From Bin87 sp965208015 (GTDB taxonomy: Bacteria > Chloroflexota > Dehalococcoidia > Lucifugimonadales > UBA3495): 64,000 bases of DNA. Both the position numbers and the translations under genes were made by a program. Shown one piece after another: positions 14,227-22,146 of this stretch (position 1 is the stretch's first letter; each line of letters begins with the position of its first letter). The notes beneath the pieces were generated by a model. It was not told where the DNA came from, searched no databases, and was given only the letters and a program-made list of their open reading frames with translations. The DNA lies in NCBI GenBank assembly GCA_965208015.1, contig OZ242308.1:496001-560000 (forward strand). Direction: 5' to 3'.

Positions 14227-15834
14227 CTAACCCCTCAGCACGATGTGCCGCCGCCACTCCTCCGATGCCTCCGCAAAGTCCTCCCGATTGTGCGCCCCCC
14301 GGCTCTCCCGCCGCTGTAGCGCCGCCTCCACGATGAGCCGCGCCACCACCAGCATGTTGCGCAGCTCGAAGTCTGCCGCGGTTTCGGGGGGTGACATGGT
14401 CCGCTGCCACAGGTTTAGGATCCGTGCCGACAGCAGCAGCCGCGTTCCGTTCCGCGCGATGCCCACGTTGCGCCACATCAGGTCTTGCAGGTTCTCCTTG
14501 CCGCGCTCCGGCACCGTGGCGCACACTATGGCGCGGTTCGTCAGCCCGATGCGCAGGTTGCCGTCGTCATCAGTCGGCTGGACGTACTCCGGCGCGTTGC
14601 CCAGCGTCGCCTCCACCAGACGCCGGGAGAACACCAGCGTGTCCAGCAGCGAATTGCTGGCCAGGCGGTTGGCCCCGTGCACCGCCGCGCAGGCCGCCTC
14701 GCCGCAGGCGTAAAGGCCGGGGATGTTGGTGCGCCCCCAGGTGTCGATGCGCACGCCGCCCATCATGTAGTGCGCCGCCGGGGCGACTGGTATCGGCTCG
14801 CGGGTGATGTCCAGCCCGTAGCGGCGGCACTCGGCGTAGATCGTCGGGAACCGGCTGGTCACCGTGGCCGCCGGCAGGTGCGATATGTCCAGCATCGCCG
14901 GCCGGCCGTCGGCTCGCTCCATCTCCGCCGCGATGGCCCGCGACACCACGTCCCGGGGCGCCAGGTCCGCCATCGGGTGGTATTCGGACATGAAGGGTTC
15001 GCCGTCGGCGTTGCGCAGGATCGCCCCCTCGCCGCGCATCGCCTCCGACAGCAGGAACGTGGGCGCAGACTCCAGCCACAAGGCTGTGGGATGGAACTGG
15101 TAGAACTCCATATCCATCACCTCCGCGCCGGCCAGGTGCGCCAGCGCCACGCCGTCCCCTGTGGCCACCTCCGGATTGGTCGTGTAGCGATACAGCCGTC
15201 CCGCGCCCCCGGTGCTCACCACCACCGCGCCGCCATTGATTACCCGCCGCTCGCTGTTACTCCCTCTCCCCTGGTGGGAGAGGGTTGGGGTGAGGGCTAT
15301 ATGCTCCTCCATCACCTCCACGCCCGTCACCCTCCCGTCCTCCACGCAGATGCCGATGGCGTGGGTGTACTCCAGCACCGTGATCCGCTCTGACGCCCGC
15401 ACCCGGTCCGCCAGCGTGTTCTCGATGTGCTGCCCCGTCGCGTCGCCGCCGGCGTGCAGGATGCGCGGCATGCTGTGCGCGCCTTCCCGCCCCAGCGCGA
15501 TCTGCCCGTGGATGGTGTCGAACGGCACACCCCACCGGATCAGGCCGGCGATGCTGTCCGGCCCCTGTCCGGTGAGCGCTCTCACCGCCGCGGGATCGCA
15601 CAGGCCGCCGCCGGCGTCCAGCGTATCCCGCTCGTGCAGCGTCGCCGAATCGCCCGGGCCGATGGCCGCTGCAATGCCGCCCTGGGCGTACCGGCTGTTG
15701 CAGTCGTCGATGCGTCCCTTGGTCACCACCAGCACGCTGCCGTGCTCCGCCGCCAGCAGCGCGGTGTTCAGCCCGGCGATCCCGCTGCCAATGATGATGT
15801 AGTCGTAATCGATGCTTTGGCTCAAGCCCGTCAT
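14227..15834 (-). CDS. nadB: L-aspartate oxidase with in-frame repeat insert
   Basis: 535-residue FAD enzyme oxidising L-aspartate to iminoaspartate, the first step of de novo NAD synthesis. The FAD site IIIGSGIAGLNTALLAAE is near residue 13, and SRYAQGGIAAA, a HPTAL segment, RGEGAILRN, DISHLP and GLYACGEAACAAVHGANRLASNS follow as in NadB. Residues about 179-191 (LTPTLSHQGRGS) are a translated family F repeat inserted in a surface loop between VEVMEEH and the INGGAVVVSTGG strand. The gene lies 38 nt upstream of the lipoprotein gene on the same strand. No nadA or nadC is nearby. Confidence 0.92.
   Translation of the reverse strand: MTGLSQSIDYDYIIIGSGIAGLNTALLAAEHGSVLVVTKGRIDDCNSRYAQGGIAAAIGPGDSATLHERDTLDAGGGLCDPAAVRALTGQGPDSIAGLIRWGVPFDTIHGQIALGREGAHSMPRILHAGGDATGQHIENTLADRVRASERITVLEYTHAIGICVEDGRVTGVEVMEEHIALTPTLSHQGRGSNSERRVINGGAVVVSTGGAGRLYRYTTNPEVATGDGVALAHLAGAEVMDMEFYQFHPTALWLESAPTFLLSEAMRGEGAILRNADGEPFMSEYHPMADLAPRDVVSRAIAAEMERADGRPAMLDISHLPAATVTSRFPTIYAECRRYGLDITREPIPVAPAAHYMMGGVRIDTWGRTNIPGLYACGEAACAAVHGANRLASNSLLDTLVFSRRLVEATLGNAPEYVQPTDDDGNLRIGLTNRAIVCATVPERGKENLQDLMWRNVGIARNGTRLLLSARILNLWQRTMSPPETAADFELRNMLVVARLIVEAALQRRESRGAHNREDFAEASEEWRRHIVLRG
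15262..15296. repeat. Family F palindromic repeat within nadB
   Basis: CCCTCTCCC (15262-15270) / GGGAGAGGG (15276-15284), followed by TTGGGGTGAGGG. The same element is at 54563-54598 in an intergenic gap. In nadB it is read through in frame. Confidence 0.8.
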
Positions 15835-15855
15835 TCCGGCGCAAGCCGGAATCCA
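15832..15855. repeat. Family B palindromic repeat
   Basis: GTCATTCCGGCGCAAGCCGG hairpin overlapping the first codons of nadB, so it could affect its translation. Confidence 0.6.
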
Positions 15856-15868
15856 GAACTGGTTGACG

Positions 15869-16360
15869 CTACGTCGTCAACGCATCCGGTGCGTCGCCGT
15901 TGGTTTGAGGCCGCCGGACTGCCTGCAATAATGTGGTGGCGCGTTCCAGCCCAACCCGCAGCGCTTCCGATCCCTGATGCCAGATTTCCATGCCTTCCAG
16001 CATCTCGATAGATGCCTGTTGCAGCAAAGGGGATATTTGCGGAGCTGCGGCGCGGGCGCGGTGGAGTTCGGCGGTTGCCTGCGCCGAGAGCGCCAGCGCA
16101 CGCTCGGCATTGCCTCGTGGGTCGGCTTGTATCAAGGCCACGGCCTCCAGCAGCAAGGCAGTGGTTTCAGCGGATGCCGGATAGGCGGCGTCAATGGCAA
16201 TCTGCACTTCTTGATGCAACTCGAAAGCGCGACGGATGCGCGGCAATGCGGTCTCGAAGTACGGTGACGACTCGCGAAACGCCGTGCTGGCTGCTACCAG
16301 CGCGTTGATAAGCGATTCGTAAATGTCTGGCTCGTCCGGCGGCGGCAGGGAAGTCATCAT
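15869..16360 (-). CDS. Hypothetical helical protein
   Basis: 163 residues, nearly all predicted helix (LINALVAASTAFRES, RIRRAFELHQEVQIAIDAAY, ALALSAQATAELHRARAAA), with no recognised domain, signal or membrane segment. ATG 16360 follows AGAGGT; the adjacent ATG 16357 is an alternative. It is downstream of the VOC gene on the same strand, with a family E hairpin between. Confidence 0.6.
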   Translation of the reverse strand: MMTSLPPPDEPDIYESLINALVAASTAFRESSPYFETALPRIRRAFELHQEVQIAIDAAYPASAETTALLLEAVALIQADPRGNAERALALSAQATAELHRARAAAPQISPLLQQASIEMLEGMEIWHQGSEALRVGLERATTLLQAVRRPQTNGDAPDALTT

Positions 16361-16383
16361 ACCTCTGTGACGTGGCAATACCA

Positions 16384-16411
16384 GTAGGGGCGACGCATCC
16401 GTCGCCCCTAC
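16384..16411. repeat. Family E palindrome
   Basis: GTAGGGGCGACG / CGTCGCCCCTAC, 12-bp arms and a CATC loop. It is the same family as the perfect 28-nt palindrome inside the methyltransferase gene at 36414. Confidence 0.75.
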
Positions 16412-16437
16412 GGTGGTTCGGCGAGGTTGGGGACGGT

Positions 16438-16932
16438 TTAGTCGTCGTCGCCCACCGCTGCCGGCTCCCGCTCCTCGATGGGATCCAACTGCCACGGGAA
16501 GTTCCCCTCGAACAGGAACCCGTCCTTGTTGCCCCACTCGCTCTCCGGCGACTCGTAGTAGATCTCGATCTCGTTGTCGTCGGGATCGAAGATGTACACG
16601 CCCATGGAGATGCCGTGGTCGCCCAGCCTCTTGAACTTCACGCCGTAATCCTTGCACCGCTGGTACAGCTCCTTCAGGTCGCGGAAGGAGTTCATCTGCC
16701 ACGCCATGTGAGCCATGCCCACTCGTCCGTCCTCGGGACCGGGCGCGTCCGGACCCAGCGGAATCAGGGCCAACTCGTGGGACATCGTCGTGTCGGCGGA
16801 CAGGAACGTCATCCCGCCCGGCCGCCCGGTCATCACGGTCAGGCCCAGGACGTTCGTGTAAAAATCAACGCTGCGCTCAATGTCCCTGACCTTGATGACC
16901 AGGTGACCAAGCTGCTTCGGGGTGTGGGCCAT
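16438..16932 (-). CDS. VOC (glyoxalase/dioxygenase superfamily) protein
   Basis: 164 residues. The two beta-alpha-beta-beta-beta modules start QLGHLVIKVRDIERSVDFYTNVLGL and MAHMAWQMNSFRDLKELYQRC and end YIFDPDDNEIEIYYE. Putative metal ligands are His10 or so (GHLVI), His in MAHMAW and Glu in NEIEIYY, as in extradiol dioxygenases and glyoxalase I. ATG 16932 is chosen for its AAGGAGGG ribosome site. The substrate is unknown. Confidence 0.85.
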   Translation of the reverse strand: MAHTPKQLGHLVIKVRDIERSVDFYTNVLGLTVMTGRPGGMTFLSADTTMSHELALIPLGPDAPGPEDGRVGMAHMAWQMNSFRDLKELYQRCKDYGVKFKRLGDHGISMGVYIFDPDDNEIEIYYESPESEWGNKDGFLFEGNFPWQLDPIEEREPAAVGDDD

Positions 16933-17110
16933 ATCGTAACCTCCCTCCTTGGTGGATTGGATTGCGTCTTTTCCCGCATTATATCCCAACCCGCGATGGT
17001 GTGCATTGCCGCAATTTATGGTAAAACGGCCCTTGATATCCTTCGAATAATTGATTGAATGTGCCTAGTATAATGTCGCACTGCCAGCGAGGTTCTCGGC
17101 CCAACCGCAT

Positions 17111-18850
17111 GTGATGGATATGACGCAACACAACGTCGCGGAATCGGGGTCGCTGCCCGTGGATGAGCCCTCCACGAACGGCAGTAACGAAAATGCTCCC
17201 CAGCTGGAATTCAAGCAGGCCGACGAGCCCTGGGAGTTCGAAGAAATCTTCCAGCTGAACTATGCCTCCTTCGTCGAGGAGGTCCCCCAGCATCCATCCA
17301 ACGACGCCGGCGTCCTCGTTGACCGCTTCCACGACGAGAACACCTACTTCATCTGTCGGCGGGATCATGACCTCGTCGGCATGATCTGCGTCCGCGACCG
17401 CCGGCCCTTCTCCCTGGACGAAAAGCTGGGCAGCCTGGAGGAGTACCTGCCCCAGGCCGAGGGTGCCCGCGTCTGCGAGGTCCGCCTGCTCACGGTGCGC
17501 CCCGACATGCGCCGCACCCGCGTCCTCACCGGCCTGCTGACCATGATGGCCCGCTATTGCCAGGAAGGCGGCTACGACTACGTGGTCATGTCCGGCCGCG
17601 TGTCCCAGCAGGCCCTCTACCGGCACATCGGCTTCATCCCCTTTGGCCCCGTAGTCGGCGACGACGACGCGCCCTACCAGCCCATGTACCGGCCCGTGGG
17701 CAACGTGGGCGCCGAGTTCGCTGGCCTGTTCCACAACGCCGTCGACGCACCTCCCGGCGAGCCGGTGATCCTGACGCCCGGCCCCGTGGCCATGCCCGAC
17801 TCGGTGGTGCGCGCCTTCAGCCGGCCGCCCCTCTCTCATCGTTCCCCCGAGTTCGCCGCCCTGATGCAGAGCGTCCGCCGCCGGTTGCTCGCCCTCACCA
17901 ACGCCAGCCACTGCGCCGTGATGGTCGGCTCCGGCACGCTGGCCAACGACGTGGTGGCGGCCCAGCTTGCCCTCCTGGACGCGCCGGGTGTCGTGGTTAC
18001 CGCCGGCGAGTTTGGCGAGCGACTGCTGGATCACGCCAACCGCATGGGCCTGCGCTACGCCGCCGTGCGACACGAGTGGGGCGCTCCCCTGGACTACGAC
18101 CGCATCGAGCGGGCGTTGTCCGAAGCCGTGCACGGTCAGCCCGCCGGCTGGCTCTGGACGACTCACTGCGAGACCTCCACCGGAGCCCTCGCCGACCTGC
18201 CCCGTCTGAAAGCGTTGTGCCGGCAGCACGGCGCCCGCCTCGCGCTGGATTGCATCAGCAGCATCGGCGCGACGCCCGTGGACCTCAGCGACGTGTGGCT
18301 GGCCAGCGGAGCCAGCGGCAAGGCCCTGGCGGCCTACCCGGGCCTGGGCCTGGTCTTCTCCAGCTACCGGCCCCAGCCCGACGAATCGCTGCCCCGTTAC
18401 CTGGACCTGGGACTCCACTGCGCCGGCGAGGATAGCGGCGCGGTGCCTTTCACCCTGTCGTCCAACCTGCTGGCTGCCCTGGACGCGGGACTGGCCCGCC
18501 AATCCGAGGCCCTGCTGTCCCGCGTCGACCGCGAGGGCCGCTGGCTCCGCCGCCAGCTGCGCGACCTGGGTTTCACCCTGGTCGCAGCCGAGGAGGAGAG
18601 CGCCGGCGCGGTAACCACCATCGCCCTCCCGCCGCCCTCTGCGACCGAGCCTGCGCTCGAAGCCCAGCAGATGGGCCGCAACCTGGAGTCCCACGGCTTC
18701 TACACCTCCTACGCCAGCGGCTACCTGCGCCGCCGCAACTGGCTGCAGATCTGCCTCATGGGCGACACCCACCGCGGCCAGCTGGAAAGGTTGCTCCCGG
18801 TCCTGGCCGCCCAGCTTGACGCCATGACCCGCGTGGGCGCCAACTCCTAA
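17111..18850 (+). CDS. GNAT-like N-terminal domain fused to class V aminotransferase
   Basis: 579 residues. Residues about 35-205 read as an acyltransferase-type fold (FEEIFQLNYASFVEE, LVGMICVRDRRPF, CEVRLLTVRPDMRRTRVLTGLLTMMARYC, ALYRHIGFIPFGPVVG). Residues about 215-579 are a PLP-dependent class V aminotransferase of the serine-pyruvate/alanine-glyoxylate type (LTPGPVAMPDSVV, SHRSPEF, GSGTLANDVV, HCETSTG, Schiff-base Lys in SGASGKAL). A TATAAT-like box is at 17069-17074. A two-step use of one metabolite (transamination and acylation) is plausible but only inferred. No frameshift joins the halves; the fusion is genuine in this sequence. Confidence 0.85.
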   Translation: MMDMTQHNVAESGSLPVDEPSTNGSNENAPQLEFKQADEPWEFEEIFQLNYASFVEEVPQHPSNDAGVLVDRFHDENTYFICRRDHDLVGMICVRDRRPFSLDEKLGSLEEYLPQAEGARVCEVRLLTVRPDMRRTRVLTGLLTMMARYCQEGGYDYVVMSGRVSQQALYRHIGFIPFGPVVGDDDAPYQPMYRPVGNVGAEFAGLFHNAVDAPPGEPVILTPGPVAMPDSVVRAFSRPPLSHRSPEFAALMQSVRRRLLALTNASHCAVMVGSGTLANDVVAAQLALLDAPGVVVTAGEFGERLLDHANRMGLRYAAVRHEWGAPLDYDRIERALSEAVHGQPAGWLWTTHCETSTGALADLPRLKALCRQHGARLALDCISSIGATPVDLSDVWLASGASGKALAAYPGLGLVFSSYRPQPDESLPRYLDLGLHCAGEDSGAVPFTLSSNLLAALDAGLARQSEALLSRVDREGRWLRRQLRDLGFTLVAAEEESAGAVTTIALPPPSATEPALEAQQMGRNLESHGFYTSYASGYLRRRNWLQICLMGDTHRGQLERLLPVLAAQLDAMTRVGANS

Positions 18851-18965
18851 CCGGTGCTTGGGCAGGCGAATACTTTGTCTTCCAAGAACGGAGCGGGTTC
18901 GATGTAGGCAGCATGGCGCTCGGTGGTCTTGTGGCGGACTGCCCATGCCCTGGACGCTTGCATAG
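18851..18965. other. Gap after the fusion gene
   Basis: No supportable gene. A minus-strand reading frame (18847-19092) is low-complexity Arg/Pro-rich and lacks a ribosome site, so it is not called. Confidence 0.5.
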
Positions 18966-18994
18966 TTGACAGTTGGACAGTACCCCGATAGCAT
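18966..18994 (+). promoter_or_regulatory. Candidate promoter of the second DUF3800 gene
   Basis: TTGACA (18966-18971), 17 nt, TAGCAT (18989-18994), about 110 nt upstream of the gene. Confidence 0.5.
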
Positions 18995-19103
18995 GGAGTT
19001 GGCTGGGAGGACCCCAAGGCCTTTGGTTCGCAGGGAGGCGTTTGCCGCGAGGTAGCCTCCCCCCGGCCTCGCTCTCGCTCCCAACGCAGCATGGGAAGTA
19101 GGT

Positions 19104-19859
19104 ATGTACCTCCTGTATCTAGACGAATCAGGGAGCCCTAATTCCCAAAATTTTGTTGTTGCGGGAATTGCAGTCCATGAAACCAGCGTACAGTGGGCCA
19201 CTAATGCCCTCGATACGCTCCAGCGGTAATTCTTTCCCGATGTGCAGGGAAGCGTCCAGTTTCATGCCTCTCCTTTGCGCGGGAATCCGCAACACAAGGT
19301 CGAAGAACCTTTCGATCAATTAAGCCCGGCTACCAGACATCAGTTGCTGGATTCCTTGTACAAGGTAGCGCAGGACATTTATGGTAGATTTTTCGCTGTA
19401 GTGGTAGAAAAAGCCCATCTATATCAGGGAGAGGATCCATACGAACGAGCCCTGGAAGAGATACTATCACGGTTCGATCTGTACCTTAACCGTCTCTACC
19501 ATGAGAGCGGTAATCGTAACAAAGGCATCGTAGTCGTGGCTGATTCGAGCTACAGAGAGAGATTGGAAGTGGTTGCTCGTCAACTCGTCACTGAAGGTAC
19601 GCGTTGGAGAGCCTTACGGGACGTACTGGATATACCGGTTTTCACCCTGGCGAAACATAATCGCCTACTGCAAATAGCTGACCTCGTCGCTAATACTGTG
19701 TATGGCCGTTACGAAAGTGGTTACTCTGGCCAGTTCGATAATCTGATGCCTCAATTTGATCGTGACGATAGAGGGCGCATTCACGGTTTGGTTCACATCA
19801 CTAGAAACCGTGCTCAGTGTTTCCGGCCCTGTTGTCAGGTTCCCCCCGACCGATATTGA
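19104..19859 (+). pseudogene. DUF3800 gene interrupted by an in-frame TAA
   Basis: MYLLYLDESGSP begins a DUF3800 domain (LDESG acidic motif). After 41 codons a TAA (19227-19229) stops it, but the same frame continues with FFPDVQGSVQFHASPLRG, which completes the conserved second strand. It runs on to a typical end (VVVADSSYRERLE, HNRLLQIADLVANTVYGRYE). One point mutation (for example CAA to TAA) explains the break. Base composition is lower in GC than the neighbours, suggesting recent acquisition. The downstream part could in principle be translated from GTG 19242 but would lack the first acidic motif. Confidence 0.8.
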
Positions 19860-20029
19860 CGAAGCACTGAAAAGATCTGAATAGATCTCCCGTCGCTCGT
19901 GATATAACCGTTCCGTGCGCGGCTAGTGGGTGAGAGCGAGAGGAGACCTCTCGTTCCTGCCCATTTTTCATGCGCGTGTCCCTACCTGAATGGGTTTTTA
20001 ATTCTAGCGATCCGCCAGGAGCCCCACCC

Positions 20030-20686
20030 ATGCCCGTCACCCACGACCTCTCCCCCGATGCCCTGCTCACCACCACCCGCGCCGTCCGCAAGCGGCTGGA
20101 TTTCGACCGCCCCATCCCCGACGAGATCATCCGCGAATGCCTGGCCGTGGCCCAGCAGGCTCCCACCGCCAGCAACCGCCAGAACTGGCACTTCATGGTC
20201 GTCACCGACCCTGACAAGCGACAGGCTCTCGCCGACCTCTACCGCCAGGGGTGGAACCAATACACCCAATCGCCCACCGCCGCCACCAACCTGACCTACG
20301 ATGACCCGGTTCGAGCCGCTGTCCAGGAACGGGTGGGCGCCTCCGCCCAGTACCTTGCCGACAACCTGCACCGCGCTCCCGTCATGGTCATCCCCTGCAT
20401 CGCCGGCCGCACCGACGGCGCCCCGACCATTTCCCAGAGCGCTCAATGGGGCACCATCATGCCCGCCGCCTGGAGCCTGATGCTGGCCGCCCGCGCTCGG
20501 GGCATCGGCTCCGTGTTCACCTGCATCCACTTGATGCACGAGGAGGCCGCCGCCGCCGTGCTGGACATTCCGTACCGCCGGATCATGCAGGCCGGCCTCA
20601 TCCCACTGGCCTACACCATCGGCAACCGTTTCCGCCCCGCCCACCGCGAGTCGCTGGAGGACATCGTCCACTGGAACAGTTGGTAA
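20030..20686 (+). CDS. Nitroreductase family protein
   Basis: 218 residues. TTTRAVRKRLDFDRPIPDEIIRECLAVAQQAPTASNRQNWHFMVVTD is the FMN-binding start of the nitroreductase fold (RxxRxF-like and APTASNRQNW). WGTIMPAAWSLMLAARARGIGSVFT is the central helix and the C-terminus is IPLAYTIGNRFRPA. It acts as a flavin-dependent NAD(P)H reductase of unknown substrate. ATG 20030 is preceded by AGGAG. Confidence 0.88.
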   Translation: MPVTHDLSPDALLTTTRAVRKRLDFDRPIPDEIIRECLAVAQQAPTASNRQNWHFMVVTDPDKRQALADLYRQGWNQYTQSPTAATNLTYDDPVRAAVQERVGASAQYLADNLHRAPVMVIPCIAGRTDGAPTISQSAQWGTIMPAAWSLMLAARARGIGSVFTCIHLMHEEAAAAVLDIPYRRIMQAGLIPLAYTIGNRFRPAHRESLEDIVHWNSW

Positions 20687-20753
20687 GTGCGCTCCGGATT
20701 GCTGGTAGAATGATTTTCGCTGGCGGCCAGGGCCATGGAGAGCAGGAGGCGGC

Positions 20754-21443
20754 ATGATTAGCATTTTCCGGCGGCGCCGTAGAGAGTCAGACAGCACGAC
20801 GCCGGGGCGCAACGGCAAAATCCGCGCTCCTGAGCAGTTCAGTCCGATACCCTGCCTGGACGGGCTGGTGTGGATCGAGGACGGCTGCCTGCACAAGTCG
20901 GGCATGGACACCAGCCAGTCCTTCCGCCTGCCCCTGACCGACGTGTCGGACATCGTTGCCGACTGGGACTTCTTCAAGGAGAACCCCACCCGCGCCGAGA
21001 CCAGGATCATGGTCCAGGGCCCCGCTGGCCTCGTCCGCGCCAGCTTCGGCCCCCTGCAGTATTGGGGCATGATCAGCCTCACCGCTCACCTCCACCACGT
21101 CTACACCGAAGAGCAGACCACCGAGCTGGGCGAAACCGCCGGCGAAGCGCCCGAGATGGTCGGACCCTTTGAGTGCCGCCGCGGCATGATGTGGGCCGAC
21201 CGCGATTTCGTCTACTTGGGCAAGTCCGTTTCCGCCGATTCCGCCCGCGTCCCCATGTCCACCATCGACGGTGTCAAGGCCCACTGGGACCGGTCCGTCG
21301 TCAGCAACGGCCGCCGCATCCGCCTGGACGTGTTCAGCCGCCTGGGCGGGCTCATGGGCTCCGAGTTCCTGGTAAAGCAGGCTTCCGGCGTCTTCGCCCT
21401 GGTCAACTACGTCAACCAGCTGCGCACCGACCCGCCGGAATGA
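20754..21443 (+). CDS. Hypothetical protein with two similar beta-rich halves
   Basis: 229 residues, unknown family. The two halves look alike: FSPIPCLDGLVWIEDGCLHKSG..RLPLTDVSDIVADW and FECRRGMMWADRDFVYLGKS..RVPMSTIDGVKAHW, suggesting an internal duplication of a PH-like or similar small beta domain. AGGAGG immediately precedes the start. Soluble, no signal. Confidence 0.65.
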   Translation: MISIFRRRRRESDSTTPGRNGKIRAPEQFSPIPCLDGLVWIEDGCLHKSGMDTSQSFRLPLTDVSDIVADWDFFKENPTRAETRIMVQGPAGLVRASFGPLQYWGMISLTAHLHHVYTEEQTTELGETAGEAPEMVGPFECRRGMMWADRDFVYLGKSVSADSARVPMSTIDGVKAHWDRSVVSNGRRIRLDVFSRLGGLMGSEFLVKQASGVFALVNYVNQLRTDPPE

Positions 21444-21506
21444 CCGGAGTTAGTCGATGAGGCGCTAATTGACTCGTCATGCGCACCCAGCTTGCGGTGG
21501 AGAAGC

Positions 21507-21615
21507 GTCAGAATCAGGATTTTCAAGATTAGGGAATTATCAGGATTGGAACCGTTCTGTATGGAGATCTCCCAATCCTGCCCAATCATAAAATCCCGTA
21601 AATCCTGCTTCTGAC
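21507..21615. repeat. Family A palindromic repeat
   Basis: Full copy with intact arms. The surrounding gap 21444-21711 holds nothing else recognisable. Confidence 0.85.
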
Positions 21616-21711
21616 GATTTACGGAAGCGGAAAATTCGACACCGCGTCTTGAACAGTTTTGCGTGTGATACATTGGAACGAGATCCGACGATTGGGACGG
21701 AGGACGGCGTG

Positions 21712-21906
21712 ATGAAGGATTTCATTGTCAACCAACTCTGCAATAGTCCGCCGGACAACCACTGTTTTTGGGCCGAGCATTACGAAGTTCTTCTGCCCGT
21801 AGCGGTCGTTGTAGTGGCTATATTGGTGCTGACCTTGGCGTTCAAGGCAGTCGATCACGTGGTCGGTAAAAAGCGGACGGCAAAAAATCGTGGGCTCGCT
21901 AGATGA
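21712..21906 (+). CDS. Small membrane protein (64 aa)
   Basis: MKDFIVNQLCNSPPDN, then one membrane helix (YEVLLPVAVVVVAILVLTLAF) and a basic tail (DHVVGKKRTAKNRGLAR). GGAGG before ATG 21712 fixes the start over an upstream in-frame ATG at 21649. Its stop overlaps the next start (ATGA at 21903). Function unknown. Confidence 0.65.
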   Translation: MKDFIVNQLCNSPPDNHCFWAEHYEVLLPVAVVVVAILVLTLAFKAVDHVVGKKRTAKNRGLAR

Positions 21907-22103
21907 CGGACCAAATTTACTTCGTAATCTTTATGCTCTTTCTGGCGTATTGTGGTGCTGTGTACTCCGAGTTGGCTAACAGTATGCCGAAATCGGGTGC
22001 AAACCCTGATGAAAAGTTTTGGTACACAGTATTCGTGTGCTGTATAAATCGTTCTACCGCACCGCTTCGTGGGCTTTCATCGGCGCAGCCGGATACCTGC
22101 TGA
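21903..22103 (+). CDS. Small membrane protein, probably frameshifted near 22035
   Basis: MTDQIYFVIFMLFLAYCGAV is a membrane helix, then SELANSMPKSGANPDEKFWYTVF. After this the frame gives an implausible tail. The +1 frame instead reads RVLYKSFYRTASWAF then IGAAGYLLTQFLKL and stops at 22121-22123, a second membrane helix. One missing C (TTCC to TTC) would join them into a two-helix protein of about 73 residues. It is coupled to the preceding gene by ATGA. Confidence 0.55.
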   Translation: MTDQIYFVIFMLFLAYCGAVYSELANSMPKSGANPDEKFWYTVFVCCINRSTAPLRGLSSAQPDTC

Positions 22104-22146
22104 CGCAGTTTCTCAAGTTGTGAATCAACTGCGCCGGACCGTCGCC

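Noticed and set aside
18847..19092. Minus-strand 81-codon frame
   Set aside because: Low-complexity, overlaps the stop of the fusion gene and the DUF3800 promoter on the other strand.
16979..19201. A 740-codon minus-strand open frame
   Set aside because: Antisense to the GNAT-aminotransferase fusion, with Gly/Val/Gln-rich composition and no recognisable motif.
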